Source of the DNA: Conyzicola nivalis_A
GTDB lineage: Bacteria > Actinomycetota > Actinomycetes > Actinomycetales > Microbacteriaceae
Length of the DNA stretch: 64,000 nucleotides
Assembly (NCBI RefSeq): GCF_040548875.1
Contig: NZ_JBEPSJ010000001.1
Location: 1,488,001-1,552,000, forward strand
Reading direction: 5' to 3'
A model generated the notes under the pieces. It saw nothing but the letters and a program-made list of their open reading frames with translations. It did no database searches and had not been told where the DNA came from. Positions within the stretch are counted from its first letter, which is position 1. Each line of letters begins with the position of its first letter. The translations under genes were made by a program, and so were the position numbers. Positions 16,362 to 26,814 of this stretch are shown in pieces.

Positions 16362-17537
16362 GTGACGTGGTTCGCCGGCGCAACTCGCAGGGCCGTCGTC
16401 GTCGCGGCCGCGGCATCCGCGATTCTGCTTTCCGGATGCGCCCTCCCCTCCCCGCAGCCGACGAACACCGCGACGCCGAGGCCCGCTCCTTCTCCGACGC
16501 CGACCGCGACCGATCCCCTCGCCGGACTCAGCGTCGAGCAGCGCGTCGGCCAGCTGTTCATGGTGGGCACCGCGGCGACGGTCGCCGAGGCCGAGACCGT
16601 GGCGGCCGTGCGCGACCGGCACGTCGGCAACGTCTTCCTCGCCGGCAGGTCGAGCGCCGGCACCGTCGCCACCGCCGCGGTGACCGCCCAGCTGACCGCG
16701 TTGGTCTCGACCGAGTCGACCGCCGGGCTGCCGCTGCTGGTCGCGACCGACCAGGAGGGCGGGCAGGTGCAGGTGCTGCGCGGCCCCGGCTTCAGCGACA
16801 TGCCCTCGGCACTGCAGCAGGGCTCCCTCGACGCGACGGCTCTCGTCGGCGATGCGAAGGCCTGGGCGGCCGAGCTGTCGTCGGCCGGGGTGAACATGAA
16901 CCTCGCGCCGGTCGTCGACCTGATCCCCTCGCCCGCTGCCGCGGCATCCAACCCTCCGATCGGCGCTTTCGACCGCGAGTTCGGCTTCGACCCGGCGACG
17001 ATCGTGGCGCACTCGAAGGCGTTCCGCGACGGCATGAGCGCTGGCGGCGTGCACAGCGTGATCAAGCACTTCCCCGGGCTCGGCGCGGTCACCGGCAACA
17101 CCGACACGACCGCGGGCGTGACCGACACCACGACGAACACGCAGAGCGACAGCGTGGGCATCTACCGCAGCGAGATCGCCTCGGGGGCGACGAGCATCAT
17201 GGTGTCGTCTGCCGTCTACGCACTCATCGACCCGACGGCGCCGGCGATGTTCTCCCCCGTCGTCGTGAACGGCCTGCTGCGCGAGCAGCTCGGGTTCACC
17301 GGCGTCGTGATGACCGACGACGTGTCGGGCGCCGCCGCTGTCGCCGCGTGGTCGCCCGCCGACCGGGCGGTGCTGTCGATCCTCGCGGGGTGCGACATCG
17401 TGCTGGTGTCGCGCACGCCCGCCGTGGCCGCCGAGATGGTCGACGCCGTGGTCGCGCGGGCGCGGACGGATCCGGCGTTCGCCGAGCTGGTGGATGCCGC
17501 GGCGAGGCGGGTCATCGCGTTGAAGTCGGGGCGCTAG
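16362..17537 (+). CDS. Glycoside hydrolase family 3 N-terminal domain lipoprotein (NagZ-like)
   Basis: 391 residues. A lipoprotein signal ends in LLSGC (Cys26), followed by a Pro/Thr-rich linker. The catalytic TIM barrel shows VEQRVGQLFMVG at the start, the GH3 signature KHFPGLG, and the nucleophile loop VVMTDDVSG. The single-domain layout fits beta-N-acetylglucosaminidases that trim peptidoglycan fragments; here it would be anchored on the outer face of the membrane. The start is GTG at 16362 with an apparent leaderless promoter. A strong hairpin terminator follows the stop. Confidence 0.92.
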   Translation: MTWFAGATRRAVVVAAAASAILLSGCALPSPQPTNTATPRPAPSPTPTATDPLAGLSVEQRVGQLFMVGTAATVAEAETVAAVRDRHVGNVFLAGRSSAGTVATAAVTAQLTALVSTESTAGLPLLVATDQEGGQVQVLRGPGFSDMPSALQQGSLDATALVGDAKAWAAELSSAGVNMNLAPVVDLIPSPAAAASNPPIGAFDREFGFDPATIVAHSKAFRDGMSAGGVHSVIKHFPGLGAVTGNTDTTAGVTDTTTNTQSDSVGIYRSEIASGATSIMVSSAVYALIDPTAPAMFSPVVVNGLLREQLGFTGVVMTDDVSGAAAVAAWSPADRAVLSILAGCDIVLVSRTPAVAAEMVDAVVARARTDPAFAELVDAAARRVIALKSGR

Positions 17538-17561
17538 TTGTGAGCAGGGTGCCGGAGACGC

Positions 17562-17598
17562 AGAACCGCCCACCCCGTGTGGCGGGGCGGGCGGTTCT
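17562..17598. terminator. GC-rich hairpin terminator
   Basis: The arms AGAACCGCCC and GGGCGGTTCT pair perfectly and the inner bases extend the stem. It lies between the converging GH3 and ClpC-like genes and is symmetric, so it could serve both. Confidence 0.7.
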
Positions 17599-17608
17599 CG
17601 GGAGGCAC

Positions 17609-17645
17609 GGTCTCGATGCGGCCGCAGGCGGCCGGCTCGACCGGC
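17609..17645. repeat. Dispersed repeat B, copy 2
   Basis: GGTCTCGATGCGGCCGC, then GGCGGCC and CTCGACCGGC, matching the copy at 12755-12792. It sits at the 3' end of the ClpC-like gene. Confidence 0.55.
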
Positions 17646-17651
17646 GAGGGC

Positions 17652-20189
<2,538 letters not shown>

Positions 20190-20205
20190 TTAGACCTCCC
20201 GGTGA

Positions 20206-20230
20206 AACTTGAGTGCCTTCGACTCAAGTT
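20206..20230. promoter_or_regulatory. HAIR box (HspR operator)
   Basis: AACTTGAGT-N7-ACTCAAGTT, an exact match to the HAIR consensus CTTGAGT-N7-ACTCAAG bound by the heat-shock repressor HspR in actinobacteria. It overlaps the promoter region of the ClpC-like gene. Confidence 0.85.
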
Positions 20231-20363
20231 AACGCTGAGCGGCGTGATTCATTCCCACCAGCACAGAATCGGCGGAAACACCAGTCCCGTCGAAACCATT
20301 GCCTGCCGCAGCAGCAGGAGAGTTCATTGGATGAGCAGCAGGTTCACCCAAAGGAGTAACACC

Positions 20364-21143
20364 ATGAGCACCACGAACGATTCCCCGAACGACGGGCGCA
20401 GAAACGAGCCCGGATACGTGCCCGCAGACGAGCGCGTGGAGCGCCCAGCAGGCGACCCGGTCGTGCGCCCAGCAGGCGATCCCGTCGTGCCGGTCGACTC
20501 CACGGGTCGCCCCATCGAACCCGCCGACCGTGCGACGACACCGCCGCCCCTCGCCACCGACCCCACCAACGACGGCCGGAGCGTCCGCCAGAACGTCGTC
20601 GCCCGAGAGAAGGAGGAGTTCGGAGGCTTCAAGTTCGGCTCCGCCTTCTTCGGCTGGCTGACCGCGACCGGCACCGTCGTGCTCCTCACCGCGCTCGTCG
20701 CGGGAGCGGGGGCCGCTCTCGGGCTCGGAAACGCGTCGCCCGACGAGGTCTCCGATGCGGCCGAGCAGAACGCCGAGACGATCGGCCTCGTCGGCGCGAT
20801 CGCGGTTCTCGTCATCCTGCTCATCGCCTACTACTGCGGCGGTTACGTCGCCGGACGCATGGCCCGGTTCAGCGGAGCCAAGCAGGGCCTCGCCGTATGG
20901 CTGTGGGCCGTGGTCATCGCCATCGTCGTCGCCATCATCGGCGCCCTCGCCGGCGGCCAGTACAACGTTCTGTCGAACCTCGACACCTTCCCGCGCATCC
21001 CGATCAACGAGGGAGACCTCACCGCCGGCGGCATCATCACCGCGGTTCTCGCCGTCGTGGTCAGCCTCGCGGGCGCCGTCCTCGGCGGTCTCGGCGGCAT
21101 GCGCTACCACCGCAAGGTAGACCGCGCGGGCCTCGGCAAGTAA
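20364..21143 (+). CDS. Four-helix membrane protein with disordered N-terminus
   Basis: 259 residues, family not recognised. The first 85 residues are hydrophilic and disordered, with a direct repeat (RPAGDPVV twice). The rest holds four transmembrane helices (about 97-120, 142-162, 178-200, 218-243) with Gly/Ala-rich stretches that resemble YrzE/TIGR04086-type envelope proteins. A good ribosome binding site (AAAGGAGTAACACC) precedes the ATG. It diverges from the ClpC-like gene; the HAIR box lies 130 bases away, so shared heat-shock control is possible but unproven. Confidence 0.75.
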   Translation: MSTTNDSPNDGRRNEPGYVPADERVERPAGDPVVRPAGDPVVPVDSTGRPIEPADRATTPPPLATDPTNDGRSVRQNVVAREKEEFGGFKFGSAFFGWLTATGTVVLLTALVAGAGAALGLGNASPDEVSDAAEQNAETIGLVGAIAVLVILLIAYYCGGYVAGRMARFSGAKQGLAVWLWAVVIAIVVAIIGALAGGQYNVLSNLDTFPRIPINEGDLTAGGIITAVLAVVVSLAGAVLGGLGGMRYHRKVDRAGLGK

Positions 21144-21155
21144 TCGATCGATTGG

Positions 21156-21161
21156 TAAAAT
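21156..21161 (+). promoter_or_regulatory. -10 hexamer TAAAAT of a leaderless gene
   Basis: TAAAAT ends seven bases before the ATG at 21169. Confidence 0.5.
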
Positions 21162-21168
21162 GCACACC

Positions 21169-21309
21169 ATGAATGACAAGAAAAAAGAAGACGGCCTCGG
21201 CGACGAGGGCACGATCCCGAACTCCGACGACGGAATCGCCGTGACTCTCGGTGAAGACAGCAATTTCAACCCCGAGGAAGACGAAGAAGCGGATGACTCG
21301 GGCAAATAG
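21169..21309 (+). CDS. Small acidic protein, 46 residues
   Basis: Starts MNDKKKEDGLGDEGTIPN and ends in a run of Glu/Asp with a final GK. About one residue in three is acidic and there is no Cys or hydrophobic helix, so it is likely disordered. Function is unknown. An alternative ATG lies nine bases upstream (21160), but that codon overlaps the -10 hexamer, so 21169 is preferred. A strong terminator nine bases after the stop supports this being a complete transcription unit. Confidence 0.55.
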   Translation: MNDKKKEDGLGDEGTIPNSDDGIAVTLGEDSNFNPEEDEEADDSGK

Positions 21310-21317
21310 CTAGACGT

Positions 21318-21362
21318 GAGAAACCGCCCGCTCCTCGTGATGATGAGGGCGGGCGGTTTCTC
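21318..21362. terminator. Long hairpin terminator
   Basis: The 14-base arms GAGAAACCGCCCGC and GCGGGCGGTTTCTC pair perfectly, and an inner CCTC/GAGG pair extends the stem. It lies between the small acidic gene and the oppositely oriented aldo-keto reductase, so it can serve both. Confidence 0.8.
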
Positions 21363-21370
21363 GTTGGTGC

Positions 21371-21395
21371 GCTTCGACAGGCTCAGCGACCGGGG
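21371..21395. repeat. Dispersed repeat A, copy 1
   Basis: Copy of the element with core TTCGACAGGCTCAGCGACC, ending in GGGG two bases before the aldo-keto reductase stop codon. Confidence 0.75.
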
Positions 21396-21396
21396 G

Positions 21397-22230
21397 CTAC
21401 GGGATCCAGTTGAACTCGTCGGGGTTCGGGCCGCGGCGTGCGTCGCGGTTGAGGGCCGTGATCGACTCGATGTCGGCCTCCGACAGCTCAAAGTCGAACA
21501 GGGCGAGGTTCTCCTCGATGCGGCTGCGCGTGACCGACTTCGGGAACACGATGTCGCCACGCTGGATGTGCCAGCGCAGCGTCACCTGCGCGGGGCTGCG
21601 ATCGAGACGCTCGGCGATCTCGGTGACCACGGGGTCGGTGAGCACGTCGCCCTGGGCGATCGGCGACCACGCCTCGGTCGCGATGCCGTGCTCGCGGTTG
21701 AAGGCGCGCACGTCGTCGTTAGTGAGATACGGGTGCACCTCGATCTGGTTGACCGACGGGATCGTCGACGTCTCGTCGAATAGCCGTTGCAGGTGCGCGG
21801 GCTGGAAGTTGGAGACGCCGATGGAGCGCACGCGCCCCGTGGCCTTCATCTCCTCCATCGCCTTCCAGGTGTCGACGAAGTCGCCCACGGCGGGCATCGG
21901 CCAGTGGATGAGGAAGAGGTCGAGGGTCTCGAATCCGAGAGCGTCCATGGTCGCGTCGAAGGCACGCAGTGCGTCTTCGCGGGCGTGGAATGTGTTGTTC
22001 AGCTTGCTGGTGACGAAGATCTCGTCGCGCGGGATTCCCGACTCGACGATGGCCTCGCCGACGCCCTTCTCGTTGCCGTACATCTCGGCGGTGTCGATGT
22101 GGCGGTAGCCGACCTCGAGTGCTTCGAGAGTCGCCTTCTTCGTGTCCTCCGGCGGGATCTGGAAGACGCCGAAGCCGAGCTGGGGAATCTCTACGCCGTC
22201 GTTGAGGGTGATCGTGGGTACTGAGGTCAT
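21397..22230 (-). CDS. Aldo/keto reductase (2,5-diketo-gluconate reductase type)
   Basis: 277 residues of the AKR TIM barrel: GYRHIDTAEMYGNE carries the catalytic Asp and Tyr, the catalytic Lys is in VTSKLNN, and LFLIHWPMP, GVSNF and QIEVHPYL are the diagnostic blocks. The C-terminal segment PKSVTRSRIEEN binds the NADPH phosphate. It reduces aldehydes and ketones with NADPH; the physiological substrate is unknown. The ATG at 22230 has AAGGAG nine bases upstream; the frame upstream is not protein-like. Confidence 0.95.
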   Translation of the reverse strand: MTSVPTITLNDGVEIPQLGFGVFQIPPEDTKKATLEALEVGYRHIDTAEMYGNEKGVGEAIVESGIPRDEIFVTSKLNNTFHAREDALRAFDATMDALGFETLDLFLIHWPMPAVGDFVDTWKAMEEMKATGRVRSIGVSNFQPAHLQRLFDETSTIPSVNQIEVHPYLTNDDVRAFNREHGIATEAWSPIAQGDVLTDPVVTEIAERLDRSPAQVTLRWHIQRGDIVFPKSVTRSRIEENLALFDFELSEADIESITALNRDARRGPNPDEFNWIP

Positions 22231-22339
22231 ACGGTGGTTCTCCTTCAATCGAATGCAGTGGCTGAGAAACGCCACTCACACAGTCAACGCCTGAAGGACG
22301 CGATCGATGCCGCGATCACCACAATCGGCTGGCTATTGA

Positions 22340-22672
22340 CTATTTGCGCCTCTTGCTCGCCATGGCCACGGCGACTCCGACTATGCCCCAGCTCACCGAC
22401 CACACGATCGGGGCCAGCGCCGTCGCGAGGGCGACCGGGTTGGGTACGAATCGGGCGCCATCCGGGCCCCGTACGTACGCGCCGATGGGTATGCTCGCGC
22501 CGCCGCCACCGCCGCCTCCCTGTTCTGCCTCGTCGCTGCCGCCGCCGAATCCGAACCACACGAGGGCGACCGGAACGAGTTCGACACCTCCGACCGTGAC
22601 CGGTTCTCCGTAGCTCGCCTTCGCGCCGACGGAGGTGACCTGCTGGGCTATTTTCTCCACGATGTTTGCCAT
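22340..22672 (-). CDS. GerW/YtfJ-family protein
   Basis: 110 residues. The N-terminal half (EKIAQQVTSVGAKASYGEPVT, then VPVALVWFGFGGG) is the GerW (YtfJ) signature. A run of Gly then leads to IPIGAYVRGPDGARFVPNP, and a C-terminal transmembrane helix follows (about 83-105). In Bacillus the family is linked to spore germination; actinobacterial members occur in non-sporulating species and their role is not known. The 110 bases downstream, before the aldo-keto reductase, show no clear hairpin. Confidence 0.8.
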   Translation of the reverse strand: MANIVEKIAQQVTSVGAKASYGEPVTVGGVELVPVALVWFGFGGGSDEAEQGGGGGGGASIPIGAYVRGPDGARFVPNPVALATALAPIVWSVSWGIVGVAVAMASKRRK

Positions 22673-22862
22673 GGGTCCGAAGGTACTCGCCGTGACCCGG
22701 GTGGGGTCAAGGGGTGGGGCCTGTGGCGCTTCCTGAACGCCACGCCGCAGACCGGGGAGGCTATCAGCGCGAGCGACGGCTGGCCATGGGCTGCGAGCAT
22801 CCGCACGGCTCCGTAACGTCGAAGACATCCACACATCTGCACTTTCAGAACGAGGAGACACA

Positions 22863-23318
22863 ATGCCCCAGGTAATCGAAACCGTCGACGTCAACGTGCC
22901 CGTATCGACGGCCTACAACCAGTGGACCCAGTTCGAGACGTTCCCCAAGTTCTTGAGCTACGTCGAGTCGATCACTCAGACCGACGACACCCTCACCCAC
23001 TGGAAGGTGAAGATCGGCGGAGCCGAGCGCGAGTTCGACGCCCGCATCACCGAGCAGCACCCCGACGAGCGTGTCGCCTGGAACAGCGTCGGCGGCGACG
23101 AGAACCACGCCGGCGTCGTGACCTTCCACAAGCTGAGCGACACCGAGACCCGCGTCACGGTGCAGCTCGACTGGGAGGCGACCGGAGTGCTCGAGAAGGC
23201 CGGCGCGATTCTCGGCGTCGACGACCACGTGATCAAGAGCGACCTCAAGAACTTCAAGGAGTTCATCGAGAACGCCAACCACGAGACCGGCGCCTGGCGC
23301 GGAGACGTGCAGGCGTAA
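22863..23318 (+). CDS. SRPBCC (polyketide cyclase/dehydrase type) family protein
   Basis: 151 residues. The N-terminal strand IETVDVNVPVSTAYNQWTQF and the FPKFLSYVESI block are typical of the cyclase/dehydrase branch of the START superfamily that binds hydrophobic ligands. No catalytic assignment is possible. GAGGAGACACA precedes the ATG. A perfect hairpin terminator follows, so it appears to be monocistronic. Confidence 0.88.
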   Translation: MPQVIETVDVNVPVSTAYNQWTQFETFPKFLSYVESITQTDDTLTHWKVKIGGAEREFDARITEQHPDERVAWNSVGGDENHAGVVTFHKLSDTETRVTVQLDWEATGVLEKAGAILGVDDHVIKSDLKNFKEFIENANHETGAWRGDVQA

Positions 23319-23338
23319 CGGCTGTATCGACAGCTGAG

Positions 23339-23364
23339 TCGCCCGGGGCCCTCGCCCCGGGCGA
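23339..23364 (+). terminator. Hairpin terminator
   Basis: TCGCCCGGGG-CCCTCG-CCCCGGGCGA, a perfect 10-bp stem 21 bases after the SRPBCC stop. Confidence 0.75.
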
Positions 23365-23406
23365 TTCGTGCGTATGGGAGACGCGACACCGCCCAGCCCG
23401 CGGCGT

Positions 23407-23412
23407 TATGCT
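23407..23412 (+). promoter_or_regulatory. -10 hexamer TATGCT of a probable leaderless gene
   Basis: TATGCT ends five bases before the Nudix ATG at 23418, which lacks a ribosome binding site. Confidence 0.45.
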
Positions 23413-23417
23413 GCACC

Positions 23418-23891
23418 ATGCCCTCCTCCGGCGAACACAGCGCGGGACTCCTGCTGTTCAGACTGAACCCCTCGCCCGAGGTGCTCATCGGGCACATGGG
23501 CGGCCCGTTCTGGAGCCGCAAGGACTCCTCGGCCTGGTCGATTCCCAAGGGTTTCATCGAGCCGGGCGAGAGCCAGCTCGACGCCGCGCTCCGCGAGTTC
23601 GCCGAGGAGATCGGCCAGTCGGCACCCGCCGCCGACTACGTGCACCTCGGCGACTTCGTCTACCTCTCGGGAAAGGTCGTCACCGTCTTCGCCGGGGAGG
23701 GAGATCTGGATGTCTCGGAGGTCACGAGCATGCCCGTCACGGTCGAGTGGCCGCGCGACTCGGGGCGCATGATCACGTTTCCCGAGATCGACCGCGCCGA
23801 ATGGTGCTCGATCGAGGCCGCCCGCCCCCGGCTCGTGAAGGGGCAGGTGCCCGCTCTCGCGGCGCTCGAGGCGCTGCTCGCCGCGCGCTGA
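23418..23891 (+). CDS. Nudix hydrolase
   Basis: 157 residues. The Nudix box spans 45-67 (GFIEPGESQLDAALREFAEE then IG), matching GX5EX7REUXEEXGU, so the Mg-binding glutamates are present. The family hydrolyses nucleoside diphosphates linked to other moieties; the preceding SAWSIPKG resembles diadenosine polyphosphate hydrolases. It converges on the MFS gene. The start is the only ATG before the first strand. Confidence 0.93.
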   Translation: MPSSGEHSAGLLLFRLNPSPEVLIGHMGGPFWSRKDSSAWSIPKGFIEPGESQLDAALREFAEEIGQSAPAADYVHLGDFVYLSGKVVTVFAGEGDLDVSEVTSMPVTVEWPRDSGRMITFPEIDRAEWCSIEAARPRLVKGQVPALAALEALLAAR

Positions 23892-23908
23892 GGCCGTCTA
23901 GCGACGCT

Positions 23909-25273
23909 CTAGTCGCGCACGCGGAACGCGATCGGCACCGCGGCGAGGCCGAGCACCGCGGCGAGGGCGAACGCGGCGACGAAGCCGCCGCCCGACACCG
24001 CGCCGAAGGCCGCTAAGAGCAGCCCGGCGAAAGCGATCGAGGTCGCCGAGGCGGTCGAGTCGGCGATGGTCATCGCCGCGCTGTTGAACCCCTGGTCGCG
24101 TTCGGTCGAGTGCGACAGCACCAGCGTCGAGATGCGCGGGAAGACGAGGCCCATGCCTCCGCCGGCCAGTAGCCAGCCCGCCGCGGCCACGAACGGCGAG
24201 AGCAGGAAGAGGGCGGTGAGCAGCTGCACCACGATTCCGACGAAGACGATCGTGGCGCCGATGCGGACTGTTCGACTATGCGACATCCGCGCACCGAATC
24301 TGCTCTGCAGTGCCGATCCGCTCGCCCACGACAGCGCGCCGACGGTGAGGATGAGCCCGGACACGGCCGACGGCAGGTCGTACACCTCGTTCAACAGGTA
24401 CGGCAGGTAGACCTCGGTCGAGAAGAACGCCGCGGCCACTGCACCGCGCAGCAGTACGGTCGCCGGCAGCCCCGGTCGAGCGACGAGCGTGCCGCGCGGC
24501 AGCAGCGGGCGCACGGCGAGCACGACCACCACGAATGCGACCGCGACGATCACCCACGACCACGAGGCACCGCTCTCGCCGCCGAGCCCGATGCTCACGA
24601 CGGCGACGGCCACCACGATCGCCCAGACGACAGCCCAGCGCGAGCCCGGCTCCCCCGGTGCCGCAGGCATCGACCGCAGTTGGCGCAGCGCGGGGACGAT
24701 GGCGGCGGCGGCGATCAGCACGAGCACGCCGACGCCGAGGAACACCCAGTGCCAGCTGATCGTGTCGGCCACGACTCCGGCGACGGGCGGCCCGATCAGC
24801 GACGGCAGCACCCAGGCGGCGGCGAAGGCGCCGAAGATCCGCGGATGAAGCGGGGCGGGGTAGATGCGGGCCACGACCACGTACAGCGCGACGATGATCG
24901 CGCCGGACCCGAGGCCCTGCAGCAGGCGGCCGCCGATGAACACGAACATGTCGGTGGCCGTGCCGGAGAGCACGAGACCCACGACGAAGACCGTCATGGC
25001 CGCGACGAGCGGTCGCGACGGGCCGCGACGGTCGGCCCAGCCGCCGGCGACGACCATGCCGACGACACCGGCGGCGAGGGTGCCCGAGAACGCGAGCGAG
25101 TACAGCGCCTCGCCGTCGAGCTCGCGGCTGATCGTGGGCATGATCGTGGTGACCGCGAGCGACTCGAAGGCGCCGAGGAAGATGAGGGTGATCGAGCCGA
25201 TCGTCGTCCACAGGTAGGCGGGCGAGAGGAGGCCGGGGGCTGCGGCAGTGCGAACCGGGGTTTCGTGGGTCAT
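23909..25273 (-). CDS. Major facilitator superfamily drug-efflux-type transporter
   Basis: 454 residues with about 13-14 hydrophobic helices. Motif A is visible after helix 2 (GWADRRGPSRPL) and the N-terminal helix carries TIMPTISREL, typical of multidrug proton antiporters of the DHA2 group. Motif C-like GGRLLQGLGSGAI follows. The substrate is unknown. ATG 25273 has GAGAGGG close upstream. It diverges from the DUF1761 gene. Confidence 0.92.
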   Translation of the reverse strand: MTHETPVRTAAAPGLLSPAYLWTTIGSITLIFLGAFESLAVTTIMPTISRELDGEALYSLAFSGTLAAGVVGMVVAGGWADRRGPSRPLVAAMTVFVVGLVLSGTATDMFVFIGGRLLQGLGSGAIIVALYVVVARIYPAPLHPRIFGAFAAAWVLPSLIGPPVAGVVADTISWHWVFLGVGVLVLIAAAAIVPALRQLRSMPAAPGEPGSRWAVVWAIVVAVAVVSIGLGGESGASWSWVIVAVAFVVVVLAVRPLLPRGTLVARPGLPATVLLRGAVAAAFFSTEVYLPYLLNEVYDLPSAVSGLILTVGALSWASGSALQSRFGARMSHSRTVRIGATIVFVGIVVQLLTALFLLSPFVAAAGWLLAGGGMGLVFPRISTLVLSHSTERDQGFNSAAMTIADSTASATSIAFAGLLLAAFGAVSGGGFVAAFALAAVLGLAAVPIAFRVRD

Positions 25274-25391
25274 TTCCCTCTCAGGCTATCCGCTCCCACC
25301 GACTCCGAAACGGACACGGTCGGGGTCGCTCCTGCCATCCTGGGAGCCGCCGCAATAGAATTCAGTCCACTTCACCGGCGAAAGGCACACC

Positions 25392-25811
25392 ATGACTCCG
25401 GACATCAACTACTGGGCCGTCGTTCTCGCGACTCTCTCGAGCATGGTCGTCGGCTCGATCTGGTACACGCCGCGCGTCTTCGGCAACTACTGGATGAAGA
25501 CCGCGGGCGTGACCCCGTCGGGTAACTCGAAAGACGCGGTCTGGCCGATCGTGATCACCCTGCTCGTCAGCTTCGTGACGGCGTGGGTGCTCGCCGGCGC
25601 CGCGTTCATCGCCTGGGACTTCTACGGCGGCAGCTTCCTCGTGAACGCCATCGTGACCGCGATCGTGCTCTGGACCGGATTCACCGCCGCGCGGTTCATC
25701 ACCCACGACGCGTTCGACGGACGCCCGAGCGGGCTGACCGTGCTCAACATCGCGCACGAGCTCGTCACGCTCGTGATTATGGCGCTCATCATCGGGGTGT
25801 GGCCGGCGTGA
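25392..25811 (+). CDS. DUF1761 family membrane protein
   Basis: 139 residues with four transmembrane helices. The N-terminus, INYWAVVLATLSSMVVGSIW then YTPRVFG, and the pair TGFTAARFI are the DUF1761 hallmarks. Function is unknown for the family. AAAGG nine bases upstream supports the ATG. The NYN gene follows on the same strand after 52 bases and could be co-transcribed. Confidence 0.85.
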   Translation: MTPDINYWAVVLATLSSMVVGSIWYTPRVFGNYWMKTAGVTPSGNSKDAVWPIVITLLVSFVTAWVLAGAAFIAWDFYGGSFLVNAIVTAIVLWTGFTAARFITHDAFDGRPSGLTVLNIAHELVTLVIMALIIGVWPA

Positions 25812-25863
25812 CTTCGCGCCGTCAGCGCGAGCGAATCGTCATCACGAGCGAATAGAGGACCTC

Positions 25864-26772
25864 TTGACCGAACAGCTCGACACCCGCGTCGCGGTCTACA
25901 TCGACTTCGACAACATCGTGATCTCGCGCTACAACCAGCTGCACCGCAAGCACCCGGTGCGGCTGCGTGACCTCGCCGTGCCGAACCCCGACCCCGCGAT
26001 CGCGCAGCGGCTCGTCGAGGCGACCGTCGACCTCGGCGCGATTCTCGACTTCGCCACCTCGTACGGCAACGTGGTGATCAGCCGGGCCTACGCCGACTGG
26101 TCGGTGCCAGTAAACGCCTCGTACCAGAAGCAGCTCATCGGCCGCGCCGTCGACCTCACCCAGATGTTCCCCACCGTCACCTCGATGAAGAACGGGGCAG
26201 ACATCCGTCTCGCCGTCGACGTCGTCGAAGACCTCTTTCGACTGCCCGACATCACGCACGTCGTCATCGTCGCGGGCGACTCCGACTACATCGCCCTCGC
26301 CCAGCGCTGCAAACGCCTCGGACGCCGCGTCATCGGCATCGGCGTCGCCGGGTCGACGAGCACATCGCTGGCGGACGCCTGCGACGAGTTCGAGAACTAC
26401 GACGAACTGCCCGGCCTCGACGACGACACCGACGACCTCGACGAGGTGATCGTCGCCCCCGTGGCCACGGCGTCGACCGCCCCGGCAGCCAAGACGAAGC
26501 CGGCCACGTCACCCGGCAACCCGCAGAAGGCGGCGACGCAACTATTCATGCGGGCCCTGCGCCTCGGGCACGCCAAGGGCGACAACGACTGGCTGCCCGC
26601 CACCACCGTCAAGAACCAGATGCTCCGCATCAACCCCTCGTTTAGCGAGAAGGGCGTCGGATTCTCGTCGTTCACCGAGTTCGTGAAAGACCGCAACAGC
26701 ATCGCCGAGCTGCGCGAAGACGGCCAGGCACGCTACATCCGTCTGCGGCCGTCGTACCTCAAGGATTCGTAG
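25864..26772 (+). CDS. NYN-domain ribonuclease-like protein with OST-HTH domain
   Basis: 302 residues. Residues 8-180 form a NYN (LabA/DUF88) PIN-like domain with the acidic pocket in AVYIDFDNIV, IRLAVDVVEDL and VIVAGDSDYIALAQR, so it may cut RNA. A Pro/Ala/Thr linker (about 200-222) leads to an OST-HTH/LOTUS winged helix (about 223-300), a module that binds RNA or partner proteins. NYN plus OST-HTH is widespread in bacteria but its biology is poorly known. The start is TTG at 25864 behind AGAGGACC. Confidence 0.88.
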   Translation: MTEQLDTRVAVYIDFDNIVISRYNQLHRKHPVRLRDLAVPNPDPAIAQRLVEATVDLGAILDFATSYGNVVISRAYADWSVPVNASYQKQLIGRAVDLTQMFPTVTSMKNGADIRLAVDVVEDLFRLPDITHVVIVAGDSDYIALAQRCKRLGRRVIGIGVAGSTSTSLADACDEFENYDELPGLDDDTDDLDEVIVAPVATASTAPAAKTKPATSPGNPQKAATQLFMRALRLGHAKGDNDWLPATTVKNQMLRINPSFSEKGVGFSSFTEFVKDRNSIAELREDGQARYIRLRPSYLKDS

Positions 26773-26802
26773 CGGGCGCTCTCAGCCGGCCCCGGGTGTC
26801 GC

Positions 26803-26808
26803 TATCAT
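26803..26808 (+). promoter_or_regulatory. -10 hexamer TATCAT of a leaderless gene
   Basis: TATCAT ends six bases before the ATG at 26815. Confidence 0.5.
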
Positions 26809-26814
26809 CGGCAG

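Noticed and set aside
16287..17573. Open frame on the minus strand extending the DedA gene across the GH3 gene
   Set aside because: The sequence upstream of ATG 16286 is Arg/Gly-rich antisense of the GH3 gene and has no domain.
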